Source: Candidatus Hodarchaeota archaeon (GTDB lineage Archaea; Asgardarchaeota; Heimdallarchaeia; Hodarchaeales; YT1-057). From it: a DNA stretch of 8,081 nucleotides. Shown one piece after another: positions 1 to 4,739 of the stretch. The notes beneath the pieces are model-generated. The model saw nothing but the letters and a program-made list of their open reading frames with translations. It had not been told where the DNA came from and did not search any database. The position numbers and the translations under genes were made by a program. Location of the stretch: the NCBI GenBank assembly GCA_016839955.1, contig JAEOTI010000683.1:1-8081 (forward strand), given 5' to 3'. Within the stretch, counting starts at the first letter, position 1; each line of letters starts with the position of its first letter.

Positions 1-92
1 TACTCTCTCTTCTATTCCGTCCATAGAATATCTCAGAGAAAATTGTTACATTATTATCCATTGTTAATCATCTGTAGATTTTCTTCATTTAT

Positions 93-288
93 AAAGGTAC
101 ATGATATATTAGGGTATTAAAAAGCTTTAATCCATTTAATTATGAGAACATCACCACAGGAACTGACTTTAAGACCAACATCGGCTGTATAGAGCAGATC
201 AAATCTATTCGACCTTGATTTTTTACATTACATTCCAAAATGAAATTCCAATTAGAATTTAGAATGATGATTTAAAAGGTACGTGATA
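93..288. repeat. Pair of 14-bp direct repeats AAAGGTACRTGATA
   Basis: AAAGGTACATGATA at 93-106 and AAAGGTACGTGATA at 275-288 differ at one base. Each follows a TATA-like run (TTTATAAAG at 89-96, ATTTAAAAG ahead of 278). The distance between copies is 182 bp. Such pairs can be operator or promoter elements or remains of a duplication; the sequence does not decide between them. Confidence 0.5.
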
Positions 289-293
289 CCTTT
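275..293. promoter_or_regulatory. Perfect 7-bp dyad, operator-like
   Basis: AAAGGTA (275-281) and TACCTTT (287-293) are perfect reverse complements separated by CGTGA. A 7-5-7 layout of this kind fits the site of a dimeric DNA-binding protein. The related copy at 93-106 keeps only the left arm. No gene start lies close by on either strand, so the regulated unit is unknown. Confidence 0.35.
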
Positions 294-306
294 GGCTTTT
301 TAAAGG

Positions 307-388
307 GGCCTTTATAAACTCTAATTTAGACTATGGGCTTTTATAAGGAAGATATATCTTTATAAAGTGCCTTTATATACTCCGATTT
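307..388. repeat. Pair of 21-bp imperfect direct repeats containing TATA-like boxes
   Basis: Positions 307-327 and 368-388 match at 17 of 21 bases by eye, with 61 bp between copies. Read on the minus strand each contains GAGT followed by a TATAAAGG-like box, the form of a BRE/TATA promoter pointing left. The second copy begins within a few bases of the end of the decayed zinc-finger gene (394-516), roughly where homology to the intact gene is lost. Confidence 0.4.
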
Positions 389-393
389 TTGTT

Positions 394-516
394 CTAATTC
401 TTCATGATTTCACAAGTCAAAGAAAAGTAATGCTTCTTACCAAAGATTTTCGCTCTCTTAGAGGTTCTACTTCCGCATTATTCACACCGATGAACAGCCC
501 TTTCACTTCGTATCAA
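394..516 (-). pseudogene. Decayed copy of the zinc-finger membrane protein gene at 2838-3167
   Basis: Read from TTG (516-514), this frame aligns without gaps to the first 40 or so residues of the intact protein encoded at 3167-2838. Both start Leu/Met-Ile-x-Ser-Glu-Arg, and both keep CxxCG spacing, a His-Tyr pair and a final Cys-Glu. About 13 of 40 residues are identical by eye. The copy is broken. TAA at 480-478 replaces the residue between the first two cysteines. The third zinc-ligand cysteine (Cys31 in the intact protein) is Phe. A second stop, TAG, is at 396-394. The two transmembrane segments that should follow cannot be recognised. As at the intact locus, the TTG overlaps a TGA (TTGA). 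The paralogy is directly visible; inactivation is inferred from the stops and the lost cysteine. Confidence 0.75.
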
Positions 517-527
517 CTGGATTTATC

Positions 528-666
528 TCAGGGGGTAGGTTGAGGAATCAAAATGACAAACAAACCTATAAAATAGCTAAGACTTGTCATTAGCAACCCC
601 ACCAGTGGATTCATTAGCTGGAACACCAATACTAACACAGAAGATGATATCTGAGATTGTTTTCAT
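528..666 (-). pseudogene. Decayed copy of the small two-helix membrane protein gene at 3164-3337
   Basis: The minus frame from 641 to the TGA at 530-528 encodes a 37-residue stretch (SVLVLVFQLMNPLVGLLM and onward) in which about 20 of 37 residues match the intact small membrane protein (SVLAVVFMVINPPVGWLM and onward). The shared features include the central NPxVG turn, LM, YF, G and the closing PQ..P. Upstream in this frame a TGA (665-663) appears with no good start codon between. An ATG at 666-664 lies in another frame and reads MKTISDIIFC, so a one-base indel near 640-645 probably split the gene. The order, membrane gene then zinc-finger gene, is the same as at the intact locus. A shortened protein from GTG 638-636 is possible but has no visible ribosome binding site. 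Confidence 0.7.
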
Positions 667-700
667 CTTATAGAAGTAAATATACTATACTTACATACAA

Positions 701-1360
701 TTAACTTAAAAAACTAATTATAATTTCGGAAATTGCTGGCAATAAAACCCCGATAAGAAAGCCTACAATAGTTATAATTAAATAACCAAAATTTAGGCGA
801 GGTTTTCTTTTCGCTTTTACTCGACCAGCTCCCTTTATTGATCCTGATAATTCAAAATCCTCACTAGAAAGCCCTGTGTGAAGAATTTTTATAGTCCCTC
901 CTTCATTTTTATCGAGATAATCAAAAGTTAGCCTTATCCTTGAATTATTTTCATCTAAATTAGAAGAGAATTCGTTTGCTGGGTTTTTCATTTCGACCAA
1001 AGATGTTTCCAAAATTTTGTTATTGCGTTTGATGGAAAGAGTTATCGGATCTGCTTTAGCAATATCTGTAAAATGGATTGTCTCTCGACCTTCATTCCAG
1101 AATTTCAGTTTTGTAATTGTCAAATTATCTATTTTTTGTCCAGAATATGATATCTCCAATGGCCCATATTTATTTAAATCACTTACAACATTATAACTGC
1201 TTAACTCATAGATTGGCTTTTTCTCTTTTTTTCCTTTATAATAAAAGAGGATTGCTATTGTTATACTTGTTAAACCTATAATAATGCCCAAAATACCAAA
1301 TAACGGGTTATTAATCATATCTGTAAATTCTGATTGGACTATCATACGAAAATCCCACAT
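701..1360 (-). CDS. Membrane-anchored beta-rich hypothetical protein (219 aa)
   Basis: The function is unknown. The protein has an N-terminal transmembrane helix (about residues 20-42), a soluble beta-strand-rich domain (about 48-180) and a C-terminal hydrophobic helix (about 190-217). Basic clusters, KGKKEKK after the first helix and KAKRKPR before the second, predict by the positive-inside rule that the middle domain is cytoplasmic. Conspicuous motifs are LEISYSGQKIDNLTITKLKFWNEG (68-91, in part), DYLDKNEGGTIKILHTG (147-163) and a closing GSIKGAG. This pattern resembles a widespread uncharacterised prokaryotic family with a WN-G, HTG and G-I-G signature; that is recognition from memory and was not searched. 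The start at ATG 1360 has no ribosome binding site. ATG 1345 (Met6) is an equally possible, slightly shorter start. Leaderless translation is plausible. The gene stands alone, and the decayed cassette begins 35 bases after its stop. Confidence 0.8.
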   Translation of the reverse strand: MWDFRMIVQSEFTDMINNPLFGILGIIIGLTSITIAILFYYKGKKEKKPIYELSSYNVVSDLNKYGPLEISYSGQKIDNLTITKLKFWNEGRETIHFTDIAKADPITLSIKRNNKILETSLVEMKNPANEFSSNLDENNSRIRLTFDYLDKNEGGTIKILHTGLSSEDFELSGSIKGAGRVKAKRKPRLNFGYLIITIVGFLIGVLLPAISEIIISFLS

Positions 1361-1575
1361 TAAATTTCTATTACACTAATTTTACATATCTGGTTGGCAA
1401 TATCTGATGCATTTAATATTGTGTCTGATCTGTAATACACTCTATTCCTGTTTCTTTAAGGTCAATTTTTACCTTATATTACCTTCTAGATAATAAATAA
1501 CATAATTGTACATAATGAATCATCCTTAATAGAAACAGTCTTATAATAGTTCATGTAGTATTTTGATAGGAGAGG

Positions 1576-1656
1576 GTGTCAGCGCCGAGTCTTCTTATTA
1601 GCGGGAGAAAAGGGCCTGAAAAATTTGTCGTTTACCCGGAGAATCGAAGGTTTTGA
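1576..1656 (+). other. Short open frame in GC-richer pocket, possible gene remnant
   Basis: From GTG 1576 the plus strand reads 26 codons, including SGRKGPEKFVVYPENRRF, before TGA at 1654. Two stops (TGA TAG) lie directly upstream. Beyond the TGA the next frame continues as GFDIISTKTMRGILRN before its own stop at 1693-1695. Residues of this kind look like real protein, so a frameshifted gene fragment is possible. The GGAGAGG just before the GTG is too close to act as a normal ribosome binding site. An alternative is a structured RNA. Confidence is low. Confidence 0.25.
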
Positions 1657-1683
1657 TATCATTTCTACGAAAACAATGAGAGG

Positions 1684-1719
1684 AATACTCCGAAATTGAA
1701 AACTTGGAGTATTTTTCGG
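1684..1719. repeat. Two interlocking inverted repeats (alternative hairpins)
   Basis: AATACTCC (1684-1691) pairs perfectly with GGAGTATT (1706-1713). The overlapping CCGAAA (1690-1695) pairs with TTTCGG (1714-1719). The two stems share bases CC at 1690-1691 and so cannot form completely together. The first stem followed by TTT at 1714-1716 resembles a terminator on the plus strand. Confidence 0.45.
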
Positions 1720-1738
1720 GCATTAGTAACTGTTGAAT

Positions 1739-1773
1739 TACCAATTTCAAAAGAATGACTATTGGAATTGGTA
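1739..1773. repeat. 8-bp inverted repeat TACCAATT / AATTGGTA
   Basis: TACCAATT (1739-1746) and AATTGGTA (1766-1773) are perfect reverse complements with a 19-base loop. A further ATTGGAATT occurs at 1761-1769 and again at 1780-1788, so the right side also contains a direct repeat. Role unknown. Confidence 0.4.
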
Positions 1774-1867
1774 TTTACAATTGGAATTTTGATATTTCAT
1801 TGTGAATTACTCCTAATTTTTGAGCGTCATTTAAATCTCTCTAACAAACAGAAAATACCGTATACAG

Positions 1868-1875
1868 AAAAAAAA
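1868..1875 (-). terminator. T8 tract, archaeal-type terminator of the 2469-1897 gene
   Basis: On the minus strand a run of eight T lies 21-28 bases past the stop codon. Archaeal RNA polymerase commonly stops at such T-runs without needing a hairpin. No strong stem is seen ahead of it. Confidence 0.5.
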
Positions 1876-1896
1876 GACATCTACAAAGAAGATACG

Positions 1897-2469
1897 TTAA
1901 CAATTGCCTAAAAATTTTTTAATTTTCTCTACAATCTTGTATGAAAAACCTTGGGTTAAATTCCATTCTAGAAAAAAATCTTTATCTTTGAATTGTGTGA
2001 TTCTCTTCCCTTCTCTCTCTAGTTTTTCATTAAAAGCTGATCTGGCCTGTTCTGTAATATTTCCTGAATTAATGATATAACAACAATCAGCTCTAACTTT
2101 TGTGCCTACGTTTTTATCAAAAAATCGATGTTCTAAAGCCATTGATGCCTCATTCAACACACTAGAAAAAAGAGTTGAATAACTCTTTCTATTGCTTGCG
2201 TGAATATTTTTCCTTGCTTTCACTACGAAAGCAACATACCAGTAGAACCCTTCAGGGAAGCGGTATTTAAATGCTATATCTATCCCATATTCATCCCTCT
2301 TTTCATGGTGATTTTTCAGTATTACAAGTTCATAACCCAGAGAATGATAAAAAGGGACAAGAAAGCATTTAGTTAGGTCTGATTCCGTGGCATATTTGAA
2401 AAACCGGTCGAGTTCATCATTGGATAAGTTATTTTCCTGTGAGGAAGGATGAGAGTTCTCTATGGTCAT
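1897..2469 (-). CDS. Restriction-endonuclease-like (PD-(D/E)XK fold) protein, catalytic residue altered (190 aa)
   Basis: This is a probable member of the restriction-endonuclase-like superfamily, the fold of many defence, repair and transposition nucleases. The layout supports this. A helix with Glu29 precedes VPFYHSLGYE (38-47). YGIDIAF carries Asp64. The strand FVVKAR (81-86) carries Lys84. Then come a helical part with Asn106, and the strand DCCYIINSGNITEQAR (128-143), like the YIITSG.IT..AR segment of such nucleases. Family members normally have Glu or Gln two residues before the lysine; here Val82 occupies that place. The enzyme may therefore be inactive, use another acidic residue, or act as a DNA-binding protein. 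The start ATG 2469 has only a weak AAGG-type ribosome site (AAGGCG) upstream. No methyltransferase or specificity subunit is adjacent, so a classical restriction system is not supported. The fold call is inference from motifs. Confidence 0.7.
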   Translation of the reverse strand: MTIENSHPSSQENNLSNDELDRFFKYATESDLTKCFLVPFYHSLGYELVILKNHHEKRDEYGIDIAFKYRFPEGFYWYVAFVVKARKNIHASNRKSYSTLFSSVLNEASMALEHRFFDKNVGTKVRADCCYIINSGNITEQARSAFNEKLEREGKRITQFKDKDFFLEWNLTQGFSYKIVEKIKKFLGNC

Positions 2470-2837
2470 TATAATACGCCTTTGATGACTTTTTTAATTA
2501 TGAAATAATTATCTGCAATTTTATCATATAAAGGATAATTCTCTTTATATCAAATGAAATCGGTTGAAGACAATTCAATAATTATATTATCGATATTTGC
2601 TTTTATTGAACGAAATTTTCAATCAAAATAAAGGACATATATGAAAAAGGAATTACATTATGAATACGATCTAATTACAATCATCCTTAAAATTAAACCG
2701 GTTAATTATTTTCCTAATAAAAAGAACCCTATACTCAGTAATCCATAAAAATACCTGAAAATAAGTGATCATCTGTTAGACTTGAAGATTAGAAGTGTAG
2801 GAAAGTATCCCATAATTCTGCAGTCTTACTAGTCGGA
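2470..2837. other. Intergenic spacer, 368 bases
   Basis: The left end should hold the promoter of the minus gene starting at 2469 (TATA-like TTTATATG near 2524-2531, minus strand). The only coding candidate is the 35-codon plus-strand frame at 2641-2748, described separately. No RNA gene or mobile element was recognised. Confidence 0.4.
2641..2748 (+). CDS. Possible small protein (35 aa), function unknown
   Basis: ATG 2641 is preceded by AAAGGA (2630-2635) at a 5-base spacing, a reasonable ribosome binding site. The frame runs 35 codons to TAA at 2746-2748. The peptide begins MKKELHYEYDLITIILKIKP and is lysine-rich, with a short hydrophobic middle. A TATA-like ATTATATTA lies at about 2581-2589. 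There is no supporting homology and no neighbour on the same strand, so it may be chance in AT-rich DNA. Confidence 0.25.
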   Translation: MKKELHYEYDLITIILKIKPVNYFPNKKNPILSNP

Positions 2838-3167
2838 TTATTGCGTATCACCAAGATAATTAGGTTCATTTTTTATCAGTAAATAGCCAACAAACGCCAA
2901 ATAAATCAACACTAATCCTGAAATGAGAAAAACAATACTACCAATCACATACAAAGATGATTCGGCACCTTGGATTACTGATTGTAACGGTTGTAAAGCC
3001 AGTGCTCCGATAACAAGAAATATGCCTAATACAGAAATTGTAAACCACACCTCTTTTAGTTCACAGGCCCATGAACAGTAATGGTGATTTTCCAAGAATC
3101 TCCCCTTTCGAGAGGCACTCTCGCCACAATAAGCGCACTGGAAGATAGGTCTTTCGCTATGGATCAA
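2838..3167 (-). CDS. Zinc-finger membrane protein (109 aa)
   Basis: The function is unknown. The N-terminus carries a small zinc-binding module, Cys11-x2-Cys14 and Cys31-x3-Cys35 with HHY directly before Cys31. This arrangement is like treble-clef or TRASH-type fingers (family resemblance only). Two transmembrane helices follow, at about residues 41-60 and 70-99, with NEPN at the cytosolic-looking end. The start is TTG 3167, whose first bases overlap the stop of the upstream gene as TTGA. GAGGTGA (3183-3177) lies 9 bases ahead, a near-perfect archaeal ribosome binding site, which settles this unusual start. It is the last gene of a three-gene minus-strand operon. A broken paralogue lies at 394-516. 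A role in membrane-associated sensing or protein assembly is conceivable but unsupported. Confidence 0.8.
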   Translation of the reverse strand: MIHSERPIFQCAYCGESASRKGRFLENHHYCSWACELKEVWFTISVLGIFLVIGALALQPLQSVIQGAESSLYVIGSIVFLISGLVLIYLAFVGYLLIKNEPNYLGDTQ

Positions 3168-3337
3168 GCGGTGAATTCACCTCTGGGGAAAGTCTGAGGA
3201 AATAGAACGACTAACATTCCAACAAAATAGGCTAAATAAGCCATTAACCATCCCACAGGTGGATTTATTACCATGAATACCACTGCTAACACAGAAATAA
3301 CGACCCCTAATTTGATAAGGGCTTTGTCATTCCACAT
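3164..3337 (-). CDS. Small two-helix membrane protein (57 aa)
   Basis: The function is unknown. The protein consists of two hydrophobic helices, about residues 9-25 and 30-46, joined by the tight turn NPPVGW. It begins with a short polar segment (MWNDKALIK) and ends FPRGEFTA. ATG 3337 is preferred over the TTG at 3349 because an AAGGTTGA-like ribosome site, which includes that TTG, lies 8 bases ahead. The gene overlaps the end of the upstream gene by 11 bases and the start of the zinc-finger gene by 4 bases, so translation of all three is probably coupled. A decayed paralogue at 528-666 keeps the NPxVG turn, suggesting that the turn matters. Confidence 0.75.
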   Translation of the reverse strand: MWNDKALIKLGVVISVLAVVFMVINPPVGWLMAYLAYFVGMLVVLFPQTFPRGEFTA

Positions 3338-3578
3338 TCTTTTTGTCAACCTTACTATCTATTAGAGATACGCTTTGCATGTCTCCCCGTCGATCAAAGA
3401 TATGGACTGAATCTTTCCCAATCACCATCAGTTTCTCATCAAAAGGTATTCTATTATCTGTTTTGGAGGATTTAATATTACTAGCTACCCACTCTTTGAT
3501 TGCCTTCACCCATTTCTTGGGAGTGGATATTTTCTTGTCTTCTAAGAGGTTCATGGCTTCAGGATACCGTCTTAACAT
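3327..3578 (-). CDS. Small soluble hypothetical protein, first gene of operon (83 aa)
   Basis: Not recognised. The N-terminal half is probably helical (MLRRYPEAMNLLEDKK, then PKKWVKAIKEWVASNIK, amphipathic). The C-terminal half looks like a beta hairpin or small beta unit (KLMVIGKDSVHIFDRRGD, then MQSVSLIDSKVD). No membrane segment is seen. ATG 3578 is preferred to the in-frame GTG 3590 because GAGTGAG (3592-3586) stands 7 bases before the ATG and the GTG is part of that site. A TATA box lies upstream at 3614-3622. The gene overlaps the next one by 11 bases, which ties it to the two membrane proteins. A competing plus-strand frame over the same bases is judged a shadow because it lacks a ribosome site and crosses two minus genes. 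No copy of this gene is seen at the decayed locus. Confidence 0.7.
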   Translation of the reverse strand: MLRRYPEAMNLLEDKKISTPKKWVKAIKEWVASNIKSSKTDNRIPFDEKLMVIGKDSVHIFDRRGDMQSVSLIDSKVDKKNVE

Positions 3579-3613
3579 TATACAACTCACTCAATGATGA
3601 ATTGATTGTGTGG

Positions 3614-3622
3614 TTTTTATAC
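3614..3622 (-). promoter_or_regulatory. TATA box for the 3578-2838 operon
   Basis: The minus strand reads GTATAAAAA. A start of transcription about 25 bases downstream (near 3592-3595) would leave a very short leader that just includes the GAGTGAG ribosome site before ATG 3578. Confidence 0.55.
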
Positions 3623-3634
3623 TCGAAATCATCC

Positions 3635-3651
3635 ATAAAAGAGGTGAAAGG
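3635..3651 (+). promoter_or_regulatory. 17-bp element ATAAAAGAGGTGAAAGG, copy 1 (promoter and/or ribosome site)
   Basis: The same 17 bases recur exactly at 4048-4064. The ATAAAAG part is TATA-like. The GAGGTGA part is a perfect archaeal ribosome site that stands 6 bases before the ATG at 3654. If ATAAAAG acts as the TATA box, transcription would begin near 3662 and the GAGGTGA would not be in the RNA. The two readings exclude each other for one transcript. Confidence 0.5.
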
Positions 3652-3653
3652 AA

Positions 3654-3716
3654 ATGTTTATTGAAGGAGTATTGCACTCAAACAACAATGAAAAGGGAAA
3701 ATCAATATGTCTTTAA
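3654..3716 (+). CDS. Possible 20-codon leader peptide overlapping the next gene
   Basis: ATG 3654 follows GAGGTGA at an ideal 6-base spacing. The frame encodes 20 residues (MFIEGVLHSNNNEKGKSICL) and stops with TAA at 3714-3716, overlapping the ATG at 3707 by 10 bases. That arrangement would couple its translation to the membrane protein gene. Against it, the second copy of the 17-bp element has ATC where this copy has ATG, and a promoter reading of the element would leave the ATG outside the RNA. Confidence 0.3.
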   Translation: MFIEGVLHSNNNEKGKSICL

Positions 3717-4000
3717 TTAGAAAAAAATTCGATCAACTAGATATTACTTGGAGAATTGCCATTAGAAAGGCATTTCTAGTACTTGGATGTACATTTGGAT
3801 CGTATCTCATTGGCTTTATAATTCTTATTGTCATAGCAATACCGACAACTATTCTTATGCCTCCCGACACATTTACTGGACTTTTTTATTGGTTTAGTAT
3901 AATTCCAGTGGTTTTTCTCTTGCTTGGATTTCTTGTTGGTCTTTTCAAAGCATTGTTAGATCTTTCAAGGATTGTGTCACGCGACTCGTTTCAATCGTGA
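3707..4000 (+). CDS. Two-helix membrane protein (97 aa), function unknown
   Basis: Not recognised. A basic N-terminal segment (MSLIRKKFDQLDITWRIAIRKAF) leads into two long hydrophobic helices, about residues 23-50 and 58-82, separated by a short loop containing MPPDTFTG. The tail (KALLDLSRIVSRDSFQS) is polar. Positive-inside reasoning puts both ends in the cytoplasm. ATG 3707 has AAGGGA (3693-3698) 8 bases ahead. The gene is monocistronic or follows a 20-codon leader; it runs away from the minus-strand operon and in the same direction as the nuclease gene, 84 bases upstream of it. It shows no clear sequence relation to the small membrane protein at 3164-3337. Confidence 0.65.
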   Translation: MSLIRKKFDQLDITWRIAIRKAFLVLGCTFGSYLIGFIILIVIAIPTTILMPPDTFTGLFYWFSIIPVVFLLLGFLVGLFKALLDLSRIVSRDSFQS

Positions 4001-4012
4001 AACTCCGCTTAT

Positions 4013-4021
4013 CTATTTTTT
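4013..4021 (+). terminator. T6 tract after the 3707-4000 gene
   Basis: A run of six T (4016-4021) lies 16 bases beyond the TGA, followed within 30 bases by a fresh TATA box. This suggests separate transcription units for the membrane protein and the nuclease. Confidence 0.4.
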
Positions 4022-4046
4022 AGGCAGACCTAAACACTTTTTCTAG

Positions 4047-4064
4047 TATAAAAGAGGTGAAAGG
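4047..4064 (+). promoter_or_regulatory. TATA box and second copy of the 17-bp element, nuclease gene promoter
   Basis: GTATAAAAG at 4047-4054 is a good archaeal TATA box. Transcription starting about 25 bases downstream would begin near 4075-4080, giving an almost leaderless mRNA for ATG 4085. The GAGGTGA at 4054-4060 is 24 bases from the ATG, too far to act as its ribosome site, and no in-frame start lies between because TGA occurs at 4076-4078. Confidence 0.6.
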
Positions 4065-4084
4065 GAATCTACCATTGAAATACA

Positions 4085-4732
4085 ATGACAACAACTATTG
4101 ATTATCCACATGTCCTGCTAGATGATAGAGAGCCAAGTCAGTTAGTTGATGCACTTGCTGATCTGGGGTACGAAGTGGAGGTGAAGCGTTTAACAACGGG
4201 AGATTTTGAAGGAAAAACTACGATAGGGGAGATCAAACGAGGCGAGGATTTTTTCAGTTCAATTGTGGATCGAAGATACATTAACCAAGCTAAAAAGATG
4301 CACCAGACAGGGAAAGAACGGTTCTTCATCATTGCTGGAAATCTTACAGATGAACGCTGGCGATTGAAACCCGTCATTGGTGCAGTGTTAAGTCTGGTCT
4401 TTGATTTCCAGGTGGGGATAATACCAGTGCCGAATATGGAAGCAACAATAGGATACGTGATTCATAAAATAATGTCTCAAGTAGATGGTAAAAACAGGCG
4501 ACCTGTATCATATTATCAGAGTCGAAGTGCGAAGAAGGGATTACATGTCAATACTACCTTGGAAATGGTTCGTAGTATTCCAAGTATCGGAATGGGTGTT
4601 GGTATTGAGGTCACCAAAGTTTTTCCAACTATAGTGGAGATGTCAAAAGCTAGTCTGAACGACTTGGCAGCGATTCCGAAGGTCGGGAAGGGACGAGCTG
4701 AGATTATCTTCAATGCCCTGAGGGGAAAATGA
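4085..4732 (+). CDS. XPF/ERCC4-family structure-specific DNA nuclease with tandem HhH (215 aa)
   Basis: This is a nuclease of the XPF/MUS81/Hef family, which cuts branched DNA such as flaps and stalled forks in repair and replication restart, normally as a dimer. The ERCC4 nuclease domain spans about residues 8-130. It shows DDRE (13-16), TTGDF (37-41, Asp40), the signature EIKRGED (49-55; family form ERKxxxD with Ile in place of Arg) and DRRYINQAKK (62-71). The C-terminal tandem helix-hairpin-helix domain (about 155-215) contains IPSIGMG and IPKVGKGRAE. The catalytic acidic residues and lysine are all present. There is no helicase domain, unlike euryarchaeal Hef, so it is the short, stand-alone form known in other archaea; it usually works with the sliding clamp, but no clear PIP box was found at the C-terminus. 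RadA lies about 2.2 kb away. Start choice is explained under the promoter. Confidence 0.92.
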   Translation: MTTTIDYPHVLLDDREPSQLVDALADLGYEVEVKRLTTGDFEGKTTIGEIKRGEDFFSSIVDRRYINQAKKMHQTGKERFFIIAGNLTDERWRLKPVIGAVLSLVFDFQVGIIPVPNMEATIGYVIHKIMSQVDGKNRRPVSYYQSRSAKKGLHVNTTLEMVRSIPSIGMGVGIEVTKVFPTIVEMSKASLNDLAAIPKVGKGRAEIIFNALRGK

Positions 4733-4739
4733 TTATAAC

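Larger units (their letters stand above)
1..393. other. Non-coding, AT-rich stretch with TATA-like and repeat elements
   Basis: No intact gene is visible on either strand. The stretch contains several TATA-like segments (about 89-96, 311-318, 341-347, 359-366 and 371-379). It also has a perfect 7-bp dyad at 275-293 and two pairs of near-identical direct repeats. A minus-strand frame without stops runs from 227 to 120 and reads like protein (LYTADVGLKVSSCGDVLII near its middle), but it has no ATG, GTG or TTG and could be chance or a gene remnant. On the plus strand the frame opening at the ATG at 142 stops after 16 codons. A short inverted repeat, TTCTAT/ATAGAA (10-15 and 23-28), is at the left edge. 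The region lies just downstream of the decayed genes at 394-666. Confidence 0.6.
1361..1896. other. Intergenic spacer with a GC-richer pocket and inverted repeats
   Basis: This 536-base spacer separates two minus-strand genes. The part from 1361 to 1560 is plain AT-rich DNA with nothing recognised beyond the probable promoter of the gene ending at 701. The part from about 1570 to 1655 is distinctly GC-richer and contains a short plus-strand frame (1576-1656). Inverted repeats follow at 1684-1719 and 1739-1773. The final part holds a T8 tract (minus strand) that probably terminates the gene starting at 2469. A small RNA gene or a gene remnant is possible in 1570-1720; no known RNA family was recognised. 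Confidence 0.5.

Noticed and set aside
142..192. 16-codon plus-strand frame after a TATA-like box at 89-96
   Set aside because: No ribosome site, very short, and no conservation evidence; it also overlaps the more coding-like minus frame.
263..290. ATGATGA resembling box C of a C/D guide RNA
   Set aside because: No matching CTGA box D at a suitable distance and no internal C'/D' boxes.
2690..2710. Near-palindrome around AACCGGTT
   Set aside because: Only 8 bp are perfect, which is expected by chance, and it lies inside the possible small frame with no promoter context.
3343..3597. 84-codon plus-strand frame opposite the 83-residue gene
   Set aside because: The minus frame has a TATA box, a ribosome site and operon-type overlap; the plus frame has none and overlaps two minus genes.
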